64,000 bases of DNA from positions 143,953 to 207,952 of IMG/VR virus record IMGVR_UViG_3300023184_000027. The stretch is one strand, 5' to 3'. The position numbers and the translations under genes are program-made. Below the pieces are notes generated by a model. The model was not told where the DNA came from. It did not search any database and was given only the letters and a program-made list of their open reading frames with translations. Positions 45,813-54,160 of this stretch are shown here, one piece after another; position 1 is the first letter of the stretch, and each line of letters begins with the position of its first letter. The stretch comes from a virus.

Positions 45813-46718
45813 ATGATACAATATAAAAAAATGTTTATTGCGGGTGCCAATGGGATGTTAGGTACCACTTTACAAAGTTTAACAGATACTTCTCAATATC
45901 TTCTAACAGATAAAGATATAGATGGTGATGTACGTTATTGCGACATTAGAGATTTAAATCAAACTTCTAATATTGTGAAAGAATATAACCCTGATATTAT
46001 TTTAAATTTCGCAGCGTTAGTTGATTTAGAGTATTGTGAACAAGAAAAAGACGATTGTTACTTAACAAATACTATCGCATCTATTAATTTATTTAATTTA
46101 GCTAAAGACCTTAATATACCATATGTGTTTATTAGTACCGCAGGGATATTCGGTAATGATAAAGAATTTTATACTGAAGAAGATATTCCACATCCATTAA
46201 GTGCCTACGGAAAAAGTAAGTATTATACAGAACAGTTATTACAAAATCAATCCTACGAAAAATATTGGATATTTAGAGCAGGATGGATGATGGGTGGAGG
46301 ACCGTCCAAAGATAAAAAATTCGTAAATAAAATTATGAATCAAGTTAAATCCGGTGTTAAAGAACTTAATGTTGTTGATGATAAGCTAGGTGTACCTACT
46401 TATACAAAAGATTTTGCAAATTCAATATTGAGACATTTATCAGAAGAACTTCCTTATGGGTTATATAATATGGTAAGTTCCGGTGAGGCGAGTCGATATC
46501 AAACGGCGGTTGAAATAAATGAATTTTTACAATTAGGGTTAAAAATTAATAAAGTAGGAAGTGATTTTTTTTCAAAAGAATATTCAGCGCCTAGACCTTA
46601 TTCAGAGAAATTAATTAATAAATCATTAAACAATTTACATAAAAATTATATGAGAAATTGGAAAGATTGTTTACATGAATATTTATCTGAATTCTATAAA
46701 AATAAAAAAATCACATAA
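45813..46718 (+). CDS. RmlD-like NAD(P)-dependent sugar reductase
   Basis: The 301-residue short-chain dehydrogenase has the dinucleotide motif IAGANGMLGTTLQ, an acidic end of strand 2, NFAALVDLEYCE, and an STAGIFG strand. Its catalytic Y-x3-K is YGKSK. The C-terminal RPYSEKLINKSL is typical of dTDP-4-dehydrorhamnose reductase relatives. It would finish a nucleotide-activated deoxy sugar. The rest of the rhamnose pathway (RmlA, B, C) is absent from the window. ATG at 45831 is an alternative start that places the glycine motif nearer the N-terminus. Confidence 0.78.
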   Translation: MIQYKKMFIAGANGMLGTTLQSLTDTSQYLLTDKDIDGDVRYCDIRDLNQTSNIVKEYNPDIILNFAALVDLEYCEQEKDDCYLTNTIASINLFNLAKDLNIPYVFISTAGIFGNDKEFYTEEDIPHPLSAYGKSKYYTEQLLQNQSYEKYWIFRAGWMMGGGPSKDKKFVNKIMNQVKSGVKELNVVDDKLGVPTYTKDFANSILRHLSEELPYGLYNMVSSGEASRYQTAVEINEFLQLGLKINKVGSDFFSKEYSAPRPYSEKLINKSLNNLHKNYMRNWKDCLHEYLSEFYKNKKIT

Positions 46719-46722
46719 TATT

Positions 46723-47385
46723 ATGAAAATAAAATTTACGATAAGTTCACGTAAATTAGGGTTTGAACAAACTTATCCTATTATAATTAAAAGTTTAATT
46801 GAAAATAATGTCCCACCACAAGACATATATTTTTTTGTTGGTGGGTACGATTCCATAACTCAAAGTATTACCGATGAAGGTGTTAATCTTATACAAGTTA
46901 ATCAAAATTCCATAGATTATACAGGTCTTATAGGTGTATTAGATTTAGATATTGTGTCAGATTATTGGGTTTTATTACATGACACATGTTATGTTGGACC
47001 TAACTTTTATAATCATATTATGTCTTACAATTATAATTATACCCCCGCCGTTGGATTAATTTTTGAGGAATGTTGTATGAATATTGGTGCTTATAGTTGG
47101 GAATATTTACAAAAAATAAAATCAAATTTATTAGAATACCGTAATACTGATTTTTCAGAAGAATCAATTCAGAAATGGAAAACAATTGGAATAGTTGATG
47201 AAGATAAGTTTTTATCTGAATATAATGTTGAAAATCATTATTGTGTATCATCACGAATACATAGTGGTCCTGTCGATATCTATAATACAGGTACACCTAG
47301 ACTAGTCGAATATTTTCCGGGTATAGATTTATACAAATTAAAGGCCAATTGGTACCGAAGAGAGATTTACGAATTAAGTGTATGA
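46723..47385 (+). CDS. Small glycosyltransferase-like protein
   Basis: From ATG 46723 the product is 220 residues. A longer in-frame start at 46675 lies inside the preceding gene and is less likely. KIKFTISSRKLGFEQTYPII at the start, IYFFVGGYDSITQS, and DYWVLLHDTCYVGPNF resemble the donor half of GT-A enzymes, with HDT in the place of the acidic motif. The stop overlaps the start of the galactopyranose mutase as ATGA. A glycosyltransferase role is inferred from pattern and context. Confidence 0.5.
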   Translation: MKIKFTISSRKLGFEQTYPIIIKSLIENNVPPQDIYFFVGGYDSITQSITDEGVNLIQVNQNSIDYTGLIGVLDLDIVSDYWVLLHDTCYVGPNFYNHIMSYNYNYTPAVGLIFEECCMNIGAYSWEYLQKIKSNLLEYRNTDFSEESIQKWKTIGIVDEDKFLSEYNVENHYCVSSRIHSGPVDIYNTGTPRLVEYFPGIDLYKLKANWYRREIYELSV

Positions 47386-48497
47386 TAAAATACGATTTTT
47401 TAATAGTGGGTGCGGGTCTTTTTGGTAGTGTTTGCGCTAGAGAATTAACAGATAACGGATATAAATGTTTAGTTATTGATAAAAGAGAACATATTGGTGG
47501 GAACTGTTACACTGAAAATAGAGATGGTATAAACATACATATGTATGGACCACATATATTTCACACTTCAAATGAACGAGTTTGGGAATACGTAAATAAA
47601 TATATTTCATTTAATAATTACATATGTTCCCCTGTGGCAAATTATAAGGGAGAAATTTATTCTCTACCCTTTAGTATGTGGACATTTTCTAAAATGTGGG
47701 GAATCTCTTCACCAAAAGAAGCGATGGATATTATTGAAAAACAAAGTATCCATATTCAAAAAACCCCATCTAATTTAGAAGAACAAGCAATCAAAACTGT
47801 AGGTATTGATGTATATAATAAATTAATCAAAGAATATGTTGAGAAACAGTGGAAAAAATCACCTACAGAACTTCCATCTCAAATTATAAAAAGATTACCC
47901 GTAAGATTTACATACGATAATAATTATTTTTTAGACAAATATCAGGGAGTTCCAATTGGGGGGTACACTAATTTTTTTAATAAATTACTTGTAAATATTG
48001 ATGTCAATCTTGGTGTTGACTATTTAAAAGATTCTTTACCTTCCCATAATTTCACTATTTATACCGGACCTATAGATAAATTTTATAATTATGAATTTGG
48101 GGAATTAGAATATAAATCCACAAATTTTGTTCATAAAAAAATGAACACAACAAATTACCAAGGAACGGCTATTATGTCATTCACCGACAAAGAAACAATT
48201 TATACCAGAATTATTGAACACAAACATTTTGAAAATTCTATATCAAATATTTCTTGGATTACTTACGAGTACCCAATAGAATATAACGTACATGAGGTAG
48301 AACCACATTATCCCGTTAATGATGATAAAAACACATTGATTTATCAAAATTATAAAAAAATGGCAGATAAAGAAAAATCGGTTTTATTCGGAGGGAGATT
48401 AGCGGAATATAAATATTACGATATGCACCAAGTAATAGAATCAGCCTTAAACACTGTTGATAAAATATTAAAATCAAAATATGGTAAATTCGTTTAA
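47382..48497 (+). CDS. glf: UDP-galactopyranose mutase
   Basis: From ATG 47382 (ATGA overlap with the preceding stop) the product is 371 residues, the usual length for Glf. It has the FAD-binding motif FLIVGAGLFGSVCARELT, CLVIDKREHIGGNCYTE, and HMYGPHIFHTSN, the conserved active-site segment with G-P-H-x-F-H-T. Near the C-terminus are YEYPIEYN and LFGGRLAEYKYYDMHQVI. The enzyme interconverts UDP-galactopyranose and UDP-galactofuranose. Its presence implies a galactofuranose-containing glycan, a sugar absent from animals but found in bacterial surface polysaccharides. An upstream in-frame start at 47349 exists but lies within the previous gene. Confidence 0.93.
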   Translation: MIKYDFLIVGAGLFGSVCARELTDNGYKCLVIDKREHIGGNCYTENRDGINIHMYGPHIFHTSNERVWEYVNKYISFNNYICSPVANYKGEIYSLPFSMWTFSKMWGISSPKEAMDIIEKQSIHIQKTPSNLEEQAIKTVGIDVYNKLIKEYVEKQWKKSPTELPSQIIKRLPVRFTYDNNYFLDKYQGVPIGGYTNFFNKLLVNIDVNLGVDYLKDSLPSHNFTIYTGPIDKFYNYEFGELEYKSTNFVHKKMNTTNYQGTAIMSFTDKETIYTRIIEHKHFENSISNISWITYEYPIEYNVHEVEPHYPVNDDKNTLIYQNYKKMADKEKSVLFGGRLAEYKYYDMHQVIESALNTVDKILKSKYGKFV

Positions 48498-49200
48498 TTT
48501 TTCTGAAATACTAAATTATGATTTTGTCTTTTTTTTAGAAAACGATAATATCTTTAGTAAAGAAGATTCCTTAAAGTTTGACGTACTATTGGACGATATG
48601 ATTTTAAACAATAAAAAATGTATTTTTTTTAAAACACCTATCCATACACAGGGAGATTTTAGATTTAGAGAAGGTGTGGACTCCTTTTATGAAACACAAT
48701 TATTTGGCGTAACACCTAAATATTTTAACGAAATTTTTAAATTACCAACAAATGAAAAAGAATGGGTTAATTTTAACATGGGATACACATTAGAAGAGTC
48801 TTTTTATTTAAAATTAAACAGATATGAAGACAACTTTCTAATTATACCAGACTACTCTTTTAACTTTTTTAAAGAAAGTGAAATTAATCTTATTAGGTCC
48901 GAATCATTTATATTAGAAGTTTTATATAATGAAAGTAACCCTTATTCACCAATATTATATTGTGAAAATAATTCAAAATATAATGAAATTAAAAAAATAT
49001 CAATTAACATTAACAATGTTATTGAAAATAATGAAATACTTCCTTCACAATGGTTCTACAAAGCACTATCTTTAGATGGTGATAAATTAACTATAACCGT
49101 TTTTGATGAAGAAGGTAATACAGATTTTATTAAAAAGGTTCATTTAATTGATAATAATTTAGAACAAATAAAAGAAAAAGGAGTAATAATATTTAATTAA
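48481..49200 (+). CDS. N-terminally truncated duplicate of glycosyltransferase-like gene
   Basis: The 239 residues align with residues about 106-337 of the 44793-45806 product. They share FLENDNIFSKED, KKCIFFKTPIHTQGDFRF and GYTLEESFYLKLN, and most positions are identical. The first hundred residues are missing. The ATG lies inside the end of the mutase gene in another frame, where duplicated sequence begins almost exactly. It may be an active shortened enzyme, since the acidic motif is kept, or a decaying copy. The conserved reading frame argues for selection or recency. Confidence 0.6.
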   Translation: MVNSFNFSEILNYDFVFFLENDNIFSKEDSLKFDVLLDDMILNNKKCIFFKTPIHTQGDFRFREGVDSFYETQLFGVTPKYFNEIFKLPTNEKEWVNFNMGYTLEESFYLKLNRYEDNFLIIPDYSFNFFKESEINLIRSESFILEVLYNESNPYSPILYCENNSKYNEIKKISININNVIENNEILPSQWFYKALSLDGDKLTITVFDEEGNTDFIKKVHLIDNNLEQIKEKGVIIFN

Positions 49201-49202
49201 TT

Positions 49203-49748
49203 ATGGCACACAAAAAACAACAAGAATTTTACGAAAGAGTAAAACAACATTTACCTCAATATTTTAGCGACGTAAAAGTACTAGATATAGGTTCGTTAGA
49301 TATTAACGGAAATAATAAACATTTTTTTAACCACCCATTTTATTATGTTGGGGTTGATTTAGCGGAGGGGCAAAATGTTGATGTTATTTGTCCGGGTCAT
49401 TTATACAATTCAGGGTTTTTATTTGATGTCGTTACATCATCTGAATGTTTTGAACATGATATGTATTATGCGAGAACACTACAAAATATGGTTAAACTAC
49501 TTAGACCAGGAGGATTAATGTTATTCACTTGCGCTTCAACAGGAAGACCTGAACATGGTACATTAAACGCAAATCCATTTGACGCACCATTTTTAGAGGG
49601 TATTGATGAAAAATGGTCTAACTATTATAAAAATTTAACAGAAGACGATGTTCGTTCAGCTATAGAAATTAATAATACTTTTGTAACATTTAACTTTGAA
49701 TATGAGCCAGAATCTTGTGATTTGTATTTTTGGGGTGTAAAAAAATAA
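49203..49748 (+). CDS. Class I SAM-dependent methyltransferase
   Basis: The 181-residue protein has motif I VKVLDIGSLDINGNNKHFF, the acidic end of strand 2 in YYVGVDLAEGQNVDVI, FDVVTSSECFEHDMYYARTL at motif IV, and LLRPGGLMLFTCAS at post-motif. This is the Methyltransf_11 pattern of small-molecule and sugar methyltransferases. It lies two bases past the truncated duplicate and before the heptosyltransferase-like gene. Sugar O-methylation is the likely role but is not proven. Confidence 0.85.
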   Translation: MAHKKQQEFYERVKQHLPQYFSDVKVLDIGSLDINGNNKHFFNHPFYYVGVDLAEGQNVDVICPGHLYNSGFLFDVVTSSECFEHDMYYARTLQNMVKLLRPGGLMLFTCASTGRPEHGTLNANPFDAPFLEGIDEKWSNYYKNLTEDDVRSAIEINNTFVTFNFEYEPESCDLYFWGVKK

Positions 49749-49756
49749 ATAATTAT

Positions 49757-51901
49757 ATGAGAATAACACAAGTAACTCCGGGTGTAATCCCAATACCCCC
49801 TAATGGATGGGGTGCCGTCGAAAAAATATTATGGTGTTACCATAACGAATTTAATTCTTTGGGACACGAATGCACAATAAAATATTTAAATGAGGCTTCT
49901 ACCGATAATTCGGATATAATACATATCCACATAGCTAATTTAGCTTTAGATGCTGCGGAAAGAGGGATTCCTTACATTTTTTCCTTACACGACCATCATG
50001 TTGTTCATTACGGGAAAGATTCGTTTAACTATCGCCAAAATTTAGAGGCAATACAAAAATCGGTAATTTCATTTTGTCATGCTGAATATTTAATTGACTA
50101 CTTTGACGGAACTGATAAATTATTTTATCTATCTCATGGGGTGGAAGTTGATTATTTTAAAGTTGCTGATTTATATAGGAAAGAACATAAATTGCTTTGT
50201 ATTGCAAATAATGGTATTGGTGGTGACGCATCGTTTGATAGAAAAGGGTTTAGGTATGCTATTGAGGCGGCTAAAAAATTAAATCTTCCAATAACAATCG
50301 CCGGACCAGAAAATAATAAATTATTTTTCCAACATCACCCTGATTTGTTAGAATATGAAAATTTAACATTATTATTAACCAACTTAAGTGAAGATGAAAT
50401 TTTAGAGTTATATAAATCACATTCAATATTTTTACATCCGTCAATATTAGAAGCTGGTCACCCAAATTTAACATTATTGGAAGCGGTCTCTTGTGGGTTA
50501 CCGGTTGTTGGAACTTATGAAGGGTCTCAAAAAATAGATGGGATGATTGTATCTGAAAGAAATTCTGATAGAGTTGCCGAATCAATATCTAAAATAATAA
50601 ATGAATATAAGAATTATGTTGATTTAACACAAAATAATAGAACCAAATTTGATTGGACAACTATCTGTAAAAGAATGGTTGATATGTATAAAGTTGTTAA
50701 TCTAATTAAAAAAGAATATTCTTCCGAAGAAACCAAAAATTTATTTATTGATAATTTTAATAATATTGTTAGGTCACCTATAATTACTCAAACAAAAACA
50801 GAAAGTGTTACACCAATTGTGGAAAAAATTAAACCAAATGTAAAATATAATTTTCATTTTGTTAATCAACCTTTTTTTGAAATATTAGGAGATAGCGATA
50901 AAAAATTTAATGTTGAATTTTACGATGAAGGTAATTTACATCATCACTCAGAATTATCGTCAAATATGTGGACTAAAGTAGGTAGAGAATACTTTACAAA
51001 TTGGTATATCAAAGTTTCTTGTGATAATGACATTGTTTTTGAATATAACCTTGATTTAACAAATAGGAGAGTTTTTATTTCTTTTGAATCTAGTTCATTA
51101 GGCGATAGTATTGCTTGGATTCCATATGTGTTAGAATTTAAAAACCAACATAATTGTGTTGTAATTGTATCAACATTTTGGAATAAATTATTTAAAAAGT
51201 CTTATCCCGAATTGGAATTTGTTGAGCCAGGTGCAACCATCCATAATTTATTTGGTTTATATAGAATTGGTTGGTTTGAAAACGAAACAAAAGAACCTTT
51301 TTATCCTAACACAATACCATTACAAAAAACGATAACAAATCTCTTAAAATTAGAACACACAGAAATTAAACCAACTCTTGACTTCGTACCTAAATCAAGA
51401 CCTATAGTTGAGAAGTATATTACGATAGCGGATGAATCAACCGCCGGATTAAAACTATGGAATAACTTAAATGGGTGGAAAGAACTTATTGAGTATTTAA
51501 CTAAATTAGGATATAAAATTATTAACATATCTAAACATGGTGGGAATTATAAAAATGTCGCAAAATTAAAAGACACATCAATAGAGAATACGATGAACTA
51601 TATTCACCATAGTGAATTTTTCATAGGATTATCAAGTGGGTTATCTTGGCTATCATGGGCGTTAGGTAAACATGTTGTTATGATTTCTAACTTTACCGAA
51701 TCTGACCATGAATTTACATCAAACTGTACTAGAATTACAAATGATTCTGTGTGTAATGGATGTTGGAATAAATCTGAATATCGGTTTGACCGTGGTGATT
51801 GGAACTGGTGTCCCGAAAATAAAGGAACTCCTCGTCAATTTGAGTGTCATAAATCAATAACCTCTGAAATGGTAATAAAACAAATACAACATTTATTATA
51901 A
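49757..51901 (+). CDS. GT4 fused to TibC/Aah-like protein O-heptosyltransferase
   Basis: The ATG at 49757 gives 714 residues. Residues 1-310 are a GT4 unit with NGWGAVEKILWCYHNEF, IAGPENNK and FLHPSILEAGHPNLTLLEAVSCGLPVV. A short beta module follows. Residues about 430-714 match the bacterial autotransporter O-heptosyltransferases (TibC, Aah): SFESSSLGDSIAWIPYVLEF, VSTFWNKLFKKSYPEL, GWKELIEYLTKLGYKII and FFIGLSSGLSWLSWALG. A four-Cys iron-finger follows at C666-x2-C669-x15-C685-x11-C697 with DWNWCPEN. That family glycosylates Ser/Thr on adhesin proteins, so the acceptor here may be a fibre protein. It ends at a terminator. Confidence 0.88.
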   Translation: MRITQVTPGVIPIPPNGWGAVEKILWCYHNEFNSLGHECTIKYLNEASTDNSDIIHIHIANLALDAAERGIPYIFSLHDHHVVHYGKDSFNYRQNLEAIQKSVISFCHAEYLIDYFDGTDKLFYLSHGVEVDYFKVADLYRKEHKLLCIANNGIGGDASFDRKGFRYAIEAAKKLNLPITIAGPENNKLFFQHHPDLLEYENLTLLLTNLSEDEILELYKSHSIFLHPSILEAGHPNLTLLEAVSCGLPVVGTYEGSQKIDGMIVSERNSDRVAESISKIINEYKNYVDLTQNNRTKFDWTTICKRMVDMYKVVNLIKKEYSSEETKNLFIDNFNNIVRSPIITQTKTESVTPIVEKIKPNVKYNFHFVNQPFFEILGDSDKKFNVEFYDEGNLHHHSELSSNMWTKVGREYFTNWYIKVSCDNDIVFEYNLDLTNRRVFISFESSSLGDSIAWIPYVLEFKNQHNCVVIVSTFWNKLFKKSYPELEFVEPGATIHNLFGLYRIGWFENETKEPFYPNTIPLQKTITNLLKLEHTEIKPTLDFVPKSRPIVEKYITIADESTAGLKLWNNLNGWKELIEYLTKLGYKIINISKHGGNYKNVAKLKDTSIENTMNYIHHSEFFIGLSSGLSWLSWALGKHVVMISNFTESDHEFTSNCTRITNDSVCNGCWNKSEYRFDRGDWNWCPENKGTPRQFECHKSITSEMVIKQIQHLL

Positions 51902-51902
51902 C

Positions 51903-51928
51903 AAAAAACCCCAATTAAGGGGTTTTTT
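51903..51928. terminator. Bidirectional intrinsic terminator
   Basis: A ten-base perfect stem (AAAAAACCCC and GGGGTTTTTT, loop AATTAA) lies between convergent genes ending at 51901 and 51928. Runs of A and T on both sides allow termination in both directions. Confidence 0.9.
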
Positions 51929-52803
51929 TATTGTTTTCTAATTGAGTCTATAATTTGATTTACATCAAAAATTTCATTTAAATCATTATACGGAATACTT
52001 GTCATATCTTGGAATAATAAATATTTTGAATAATGACTATGGTCTAACATAACCTCTTTTGTTGGAGTATTTGCCGTTATATTTGTATTGCTATGGTATC
52101 CAAAAACATTGGGGTTAGTTCCAACCCAAGTAACAACAGATGGAAGATTTAATGATGCTGCTATGTGCATAACGCTTGAATCAATTAACAATCGTTTTTT
52201 AGATAAACTCAATAAAATAGCAATACTTCTAAAATCATCTAACGCTTGTAAAGTGTCTTCATAAACAAATTGGTCTTCTCTTTTAATATGAAGAATCGCG
52301 TAATCATTTTTAAAATATCTAATCACTTCCTCTATTGTTGGTTGAGGTATATCACGAGTCCAACTATATTTTAAAGGTTGTCCGGCGGCACCACCATTTG
52401 GTTGGATAACCATAATTGGTTTATCTACTTTATAGAATTGTGTGAAGTATTGTTTTTCGGCTTCAGATATAAAAATTTCAGGTAATTCTCCTCTATAATC
52501 AACACCGAACATTTCACACCAAATCTGAATTAAGTGTTTGGATTCTGTAATATAATCTGATGTTTGATACGGTTCTCCAACAAACACTTTAGATTCTTGG
52601 TCCATAATGTATTTAGCGTAAATACCCGATAATTGACCGTGGTTTAATACCTTGTTCATATTTGGATTGTTAATAAAAACATCCGGATAACCTGACACGA
52701 CAATTATATAAGAGTCAGGATATTGTCGTCTAATTGCTTTTAATACTGCGGTTCCCATTACACTTTTTCCGAGACCACCTTCTATTGAAAATATTATATT
52801 CAT
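51928..52803 (-). CDS. GT9-like (ADP-heptose-type) glycosyltransferase
   Basis: The 291-residue GT-B protein begins MNIIFSIEGGLGKSVMGTAV. This matches the start of family 9 heptosyltransferases (GxGDxxxxT/V) with K in place of D. It continues with IIVVSGYPDVFINNPNMNKVL and a C-terminal donor-side IAILLSLSKKRLLIDSSVMHIAASLNLP, like the S/G-x-D-S-G-x-H-x-A segment. It would add a heptose or another sugar. As part of a separate minus-strand group with the kinase and sulfotransferase, it may act on the same acceptor. Confidence 0.72.
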   Translation of the reverse strand: MNIIFSIEGGLGKSVMGTAVLKAIRRQYPDSYIIVVSGYPDVFINNPNMNKVLNHGQLSGIYAKYIMDQESKVFVGEPYQTSDYITESKHLIQIWCEMFGVDYRGELPEIFISEAEKQYFTQFYKVDKPIMVIQPNGGAAGQPLKYSWTRDIPQPTIEEVIRYFKNDYAILHIKREDQFVYEDTLQALDDFRSIAILLSLSKKRLLIDSSVMHIAASLNLPSVVTWVGTNPNVFGYHSNTNITANTPTKEVMLDHSHYSKYLLFQDMTSIPYNDLNEIFDVNQIIDSIRKQ

Positions 52804-52815
52804 ATTTGTTTTTTT

Positions 52816-53262
52816 TTAATTGTTTAATATTTTTTTTATACATTCATTAACACCAATGTTTGTGGTGTCAATATTAATAAAGTTTTCCGTAGGTGATTCA
52901 TAGTCATCAACAAATAAATTTTCCCTACCTCTAATTTCGGATGTGTGAACATAAATCTCTGTAATTTTTCTACCCATCTTTTTCTTAAATTCTTCTCTTT
53001 GGTCTTTATAAGGAGATACTAATGAAACAACAACATGAACACTTTGAGAACTGAGATATTGAGACATTTGTTGAGCGAGTTGGATATTTTTTCTTCTACC
53101 CTCTTCAGAATAATCTTTATTATCAAATAAATCTCTAATATCATCACCGTCAATGTGGAAACATAATTCTCTTTTAAAATCAATTAGTGATGAACATAAT
53201 TCTTTTCCCAATGTTGTTTTACCGGCACCCGGTTGACCTGTTATCCAATATATGTTAGACAT
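52816..53262 (-). CDS. Adenylylsulfate-kinase-like P-loop kinase
   Basis: From ATG 53262 the product is 148 residues; a longer frame to 53343 runs into the sulfotransferase gene and is rejected. YWITGQPGAGKTTLGKEL is the Walker A loop. FHIDGDDIRDLF matches the DGD-x-R of APS kinases. DYSEEGRRKNIQLAQQMS matches their F-S-x2-D/G-R-x2-N-I helix, and VVVSLVSPYKDQREEF their I-S-P-Y/F-x3-R strand. APS kinase makes PAPS, the sulfate donor. It is shorter than the usual 200 residues and overlaps the sulfotransferase by eight bases, which supports a donor-enzyme pair. Confidence 0.75.
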   Translation of the reverse strand: MSNIYWITGQPGAGKTTLGKELCSSLIDFKRELCFHIDGDDIRDLFDNKDYSEEGRRKNIQLAQQMSQYLSSQSVHVVVSLVSPYKDQREEFKKKMGRKITEIYVHTSEIRGRENLFVDDYESPTENFINIDTTNIGVNECIKKILNN

Positions 53263-54076
53263 ACCCAAAATAATCGTAAAACCATTTATAATGATTCTTA
53301 ATATTGGTGGATAATTCATAACCCAATATATCAAGATAATCATCTGGCATTTTTTTAAATTCTTTTCTCAATACATGGTCACCAAATATACCGTGAACAA
53401 CATCATTTTCGTTTGTTACCTGTTCAATAGATTCAAAATTGTGTCCTTGATACATAGGTTGTCCAATGTAGTCGTAAAATCGTTTTATTTCCCTTTCAGG
53501 GTTATCCATTAAATCCTCGTATCTAATGAATAATATTTTAGAGTGAAGGTTTTGTTGGAAGATATCTTGTAATCTATCTACCGTCACACCAACCGGTGGA
53601 CCACTAGCCCAAATATCAACTCGTTTGTTTACAGTAGTTCCAACTAATTCGTTTGGGTTCTGTATATGACTTTCTTTGTGGGGATTTTTTCTAAAGTTCT
53701 TCTCCATAGAGGAGTAGACACATCTTAAGTCTCTAATCATACAAACAATCTTTGGGTCTTCTTTGAATAAACTCAATAGATTGTAGTTAATACCCCACCC
53801 TCGACTCTTGTCTAACACATAGGGTTTATCTGTTAATTCCTCAAAGAATCCTTGAATCCCTTTTCTACAAAAATTAATGAATGCCTTCTCCATTAATTTG
53901 GGGTCTTGAGCTCTAATTTCTTGAGAACCATTATAATGATTTTTTGCTCCGGATACCAACTCAATTAATCCTGATGTTGGGGTTACGTAAAATTGGGGAT
54001 TTTGTCCGATTAAATTTTGAAATAGGGTTGAACCTGCTCTAGGTAGAGAAGAGTTAAAAAAGATTATCTTATCCAT
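53255..54076 (-). CDS. Sulfotransferase
   Basis: The 273-residue protein has the 5'-phosphosulfate loop FFNSSLPRAGSTLFQNLIG near the N-terminus. The 3'-phosphate binding region is CMIRDLRCVYSSMEKNF, and RYEDLMDNPEREIKRFYDYIG is typical of PAPS-dependent sulfotransferases. It would move sulfate from PAPS onto a hydroxyl of sugar, lipid or tyrosine. The overlap with the APS-kinase-like gene links donor synthesis to transfer. In the context of the sugar clusters, a glycan acceptor is the most likely. Confidence 0.88.
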   Translation of the reverse strand: MDKIIFFNSSLPRAGSTLFQNLIGQNPQFYVTPTSGLIELVSGAKNHYNGSQEIRAQDPKLMEKAFINFCRKGIQGFFEELTDKPYVLDKSRGWGINYNLLSLFKEDPKIVCMIRDLRCVYSSMEKNFRKNPHKESHIQNPNELVGTTVNKRVDIWASGPPVGVTVDRLQDIFQQNLHSKILFIRYEDLMDNPEREIKRFYDYIGQPMYQGHNFESIEQVTNENDVVHGIFGDHVLRKEFKKMPDDYLDILGYELSTNIKNHYKWFYDYFGYV

Positions 54077-54126
54077 AAATTATAACATATATTTGTGTTA
54101 ATAATAAATGGATATTGAATTGTAGT

Positions 54127-54158
54127 AAACCCTATTAGGGCAAATAATAATGGGGTTT
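54127..54158 (-). terminator. Possible hairpin after glycine-rich gene
   Basis: AAACCC at 54127-54132 and GGGTTT at 54153-54158 can pair across a 20-base loop just past the stop at 54161. The loop is long and the T-run short, so it is a weak terminator at best. Confidence 0.3.
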
Positions 54159-54160
54159 GT

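Noticed and set aside
53263-53343. Longer N-terminus for the APS-kinase-like protein
   Set aside because: It lies within the sulfotransferase coding region, and the P-loop fold begins at the ATG at 53262.
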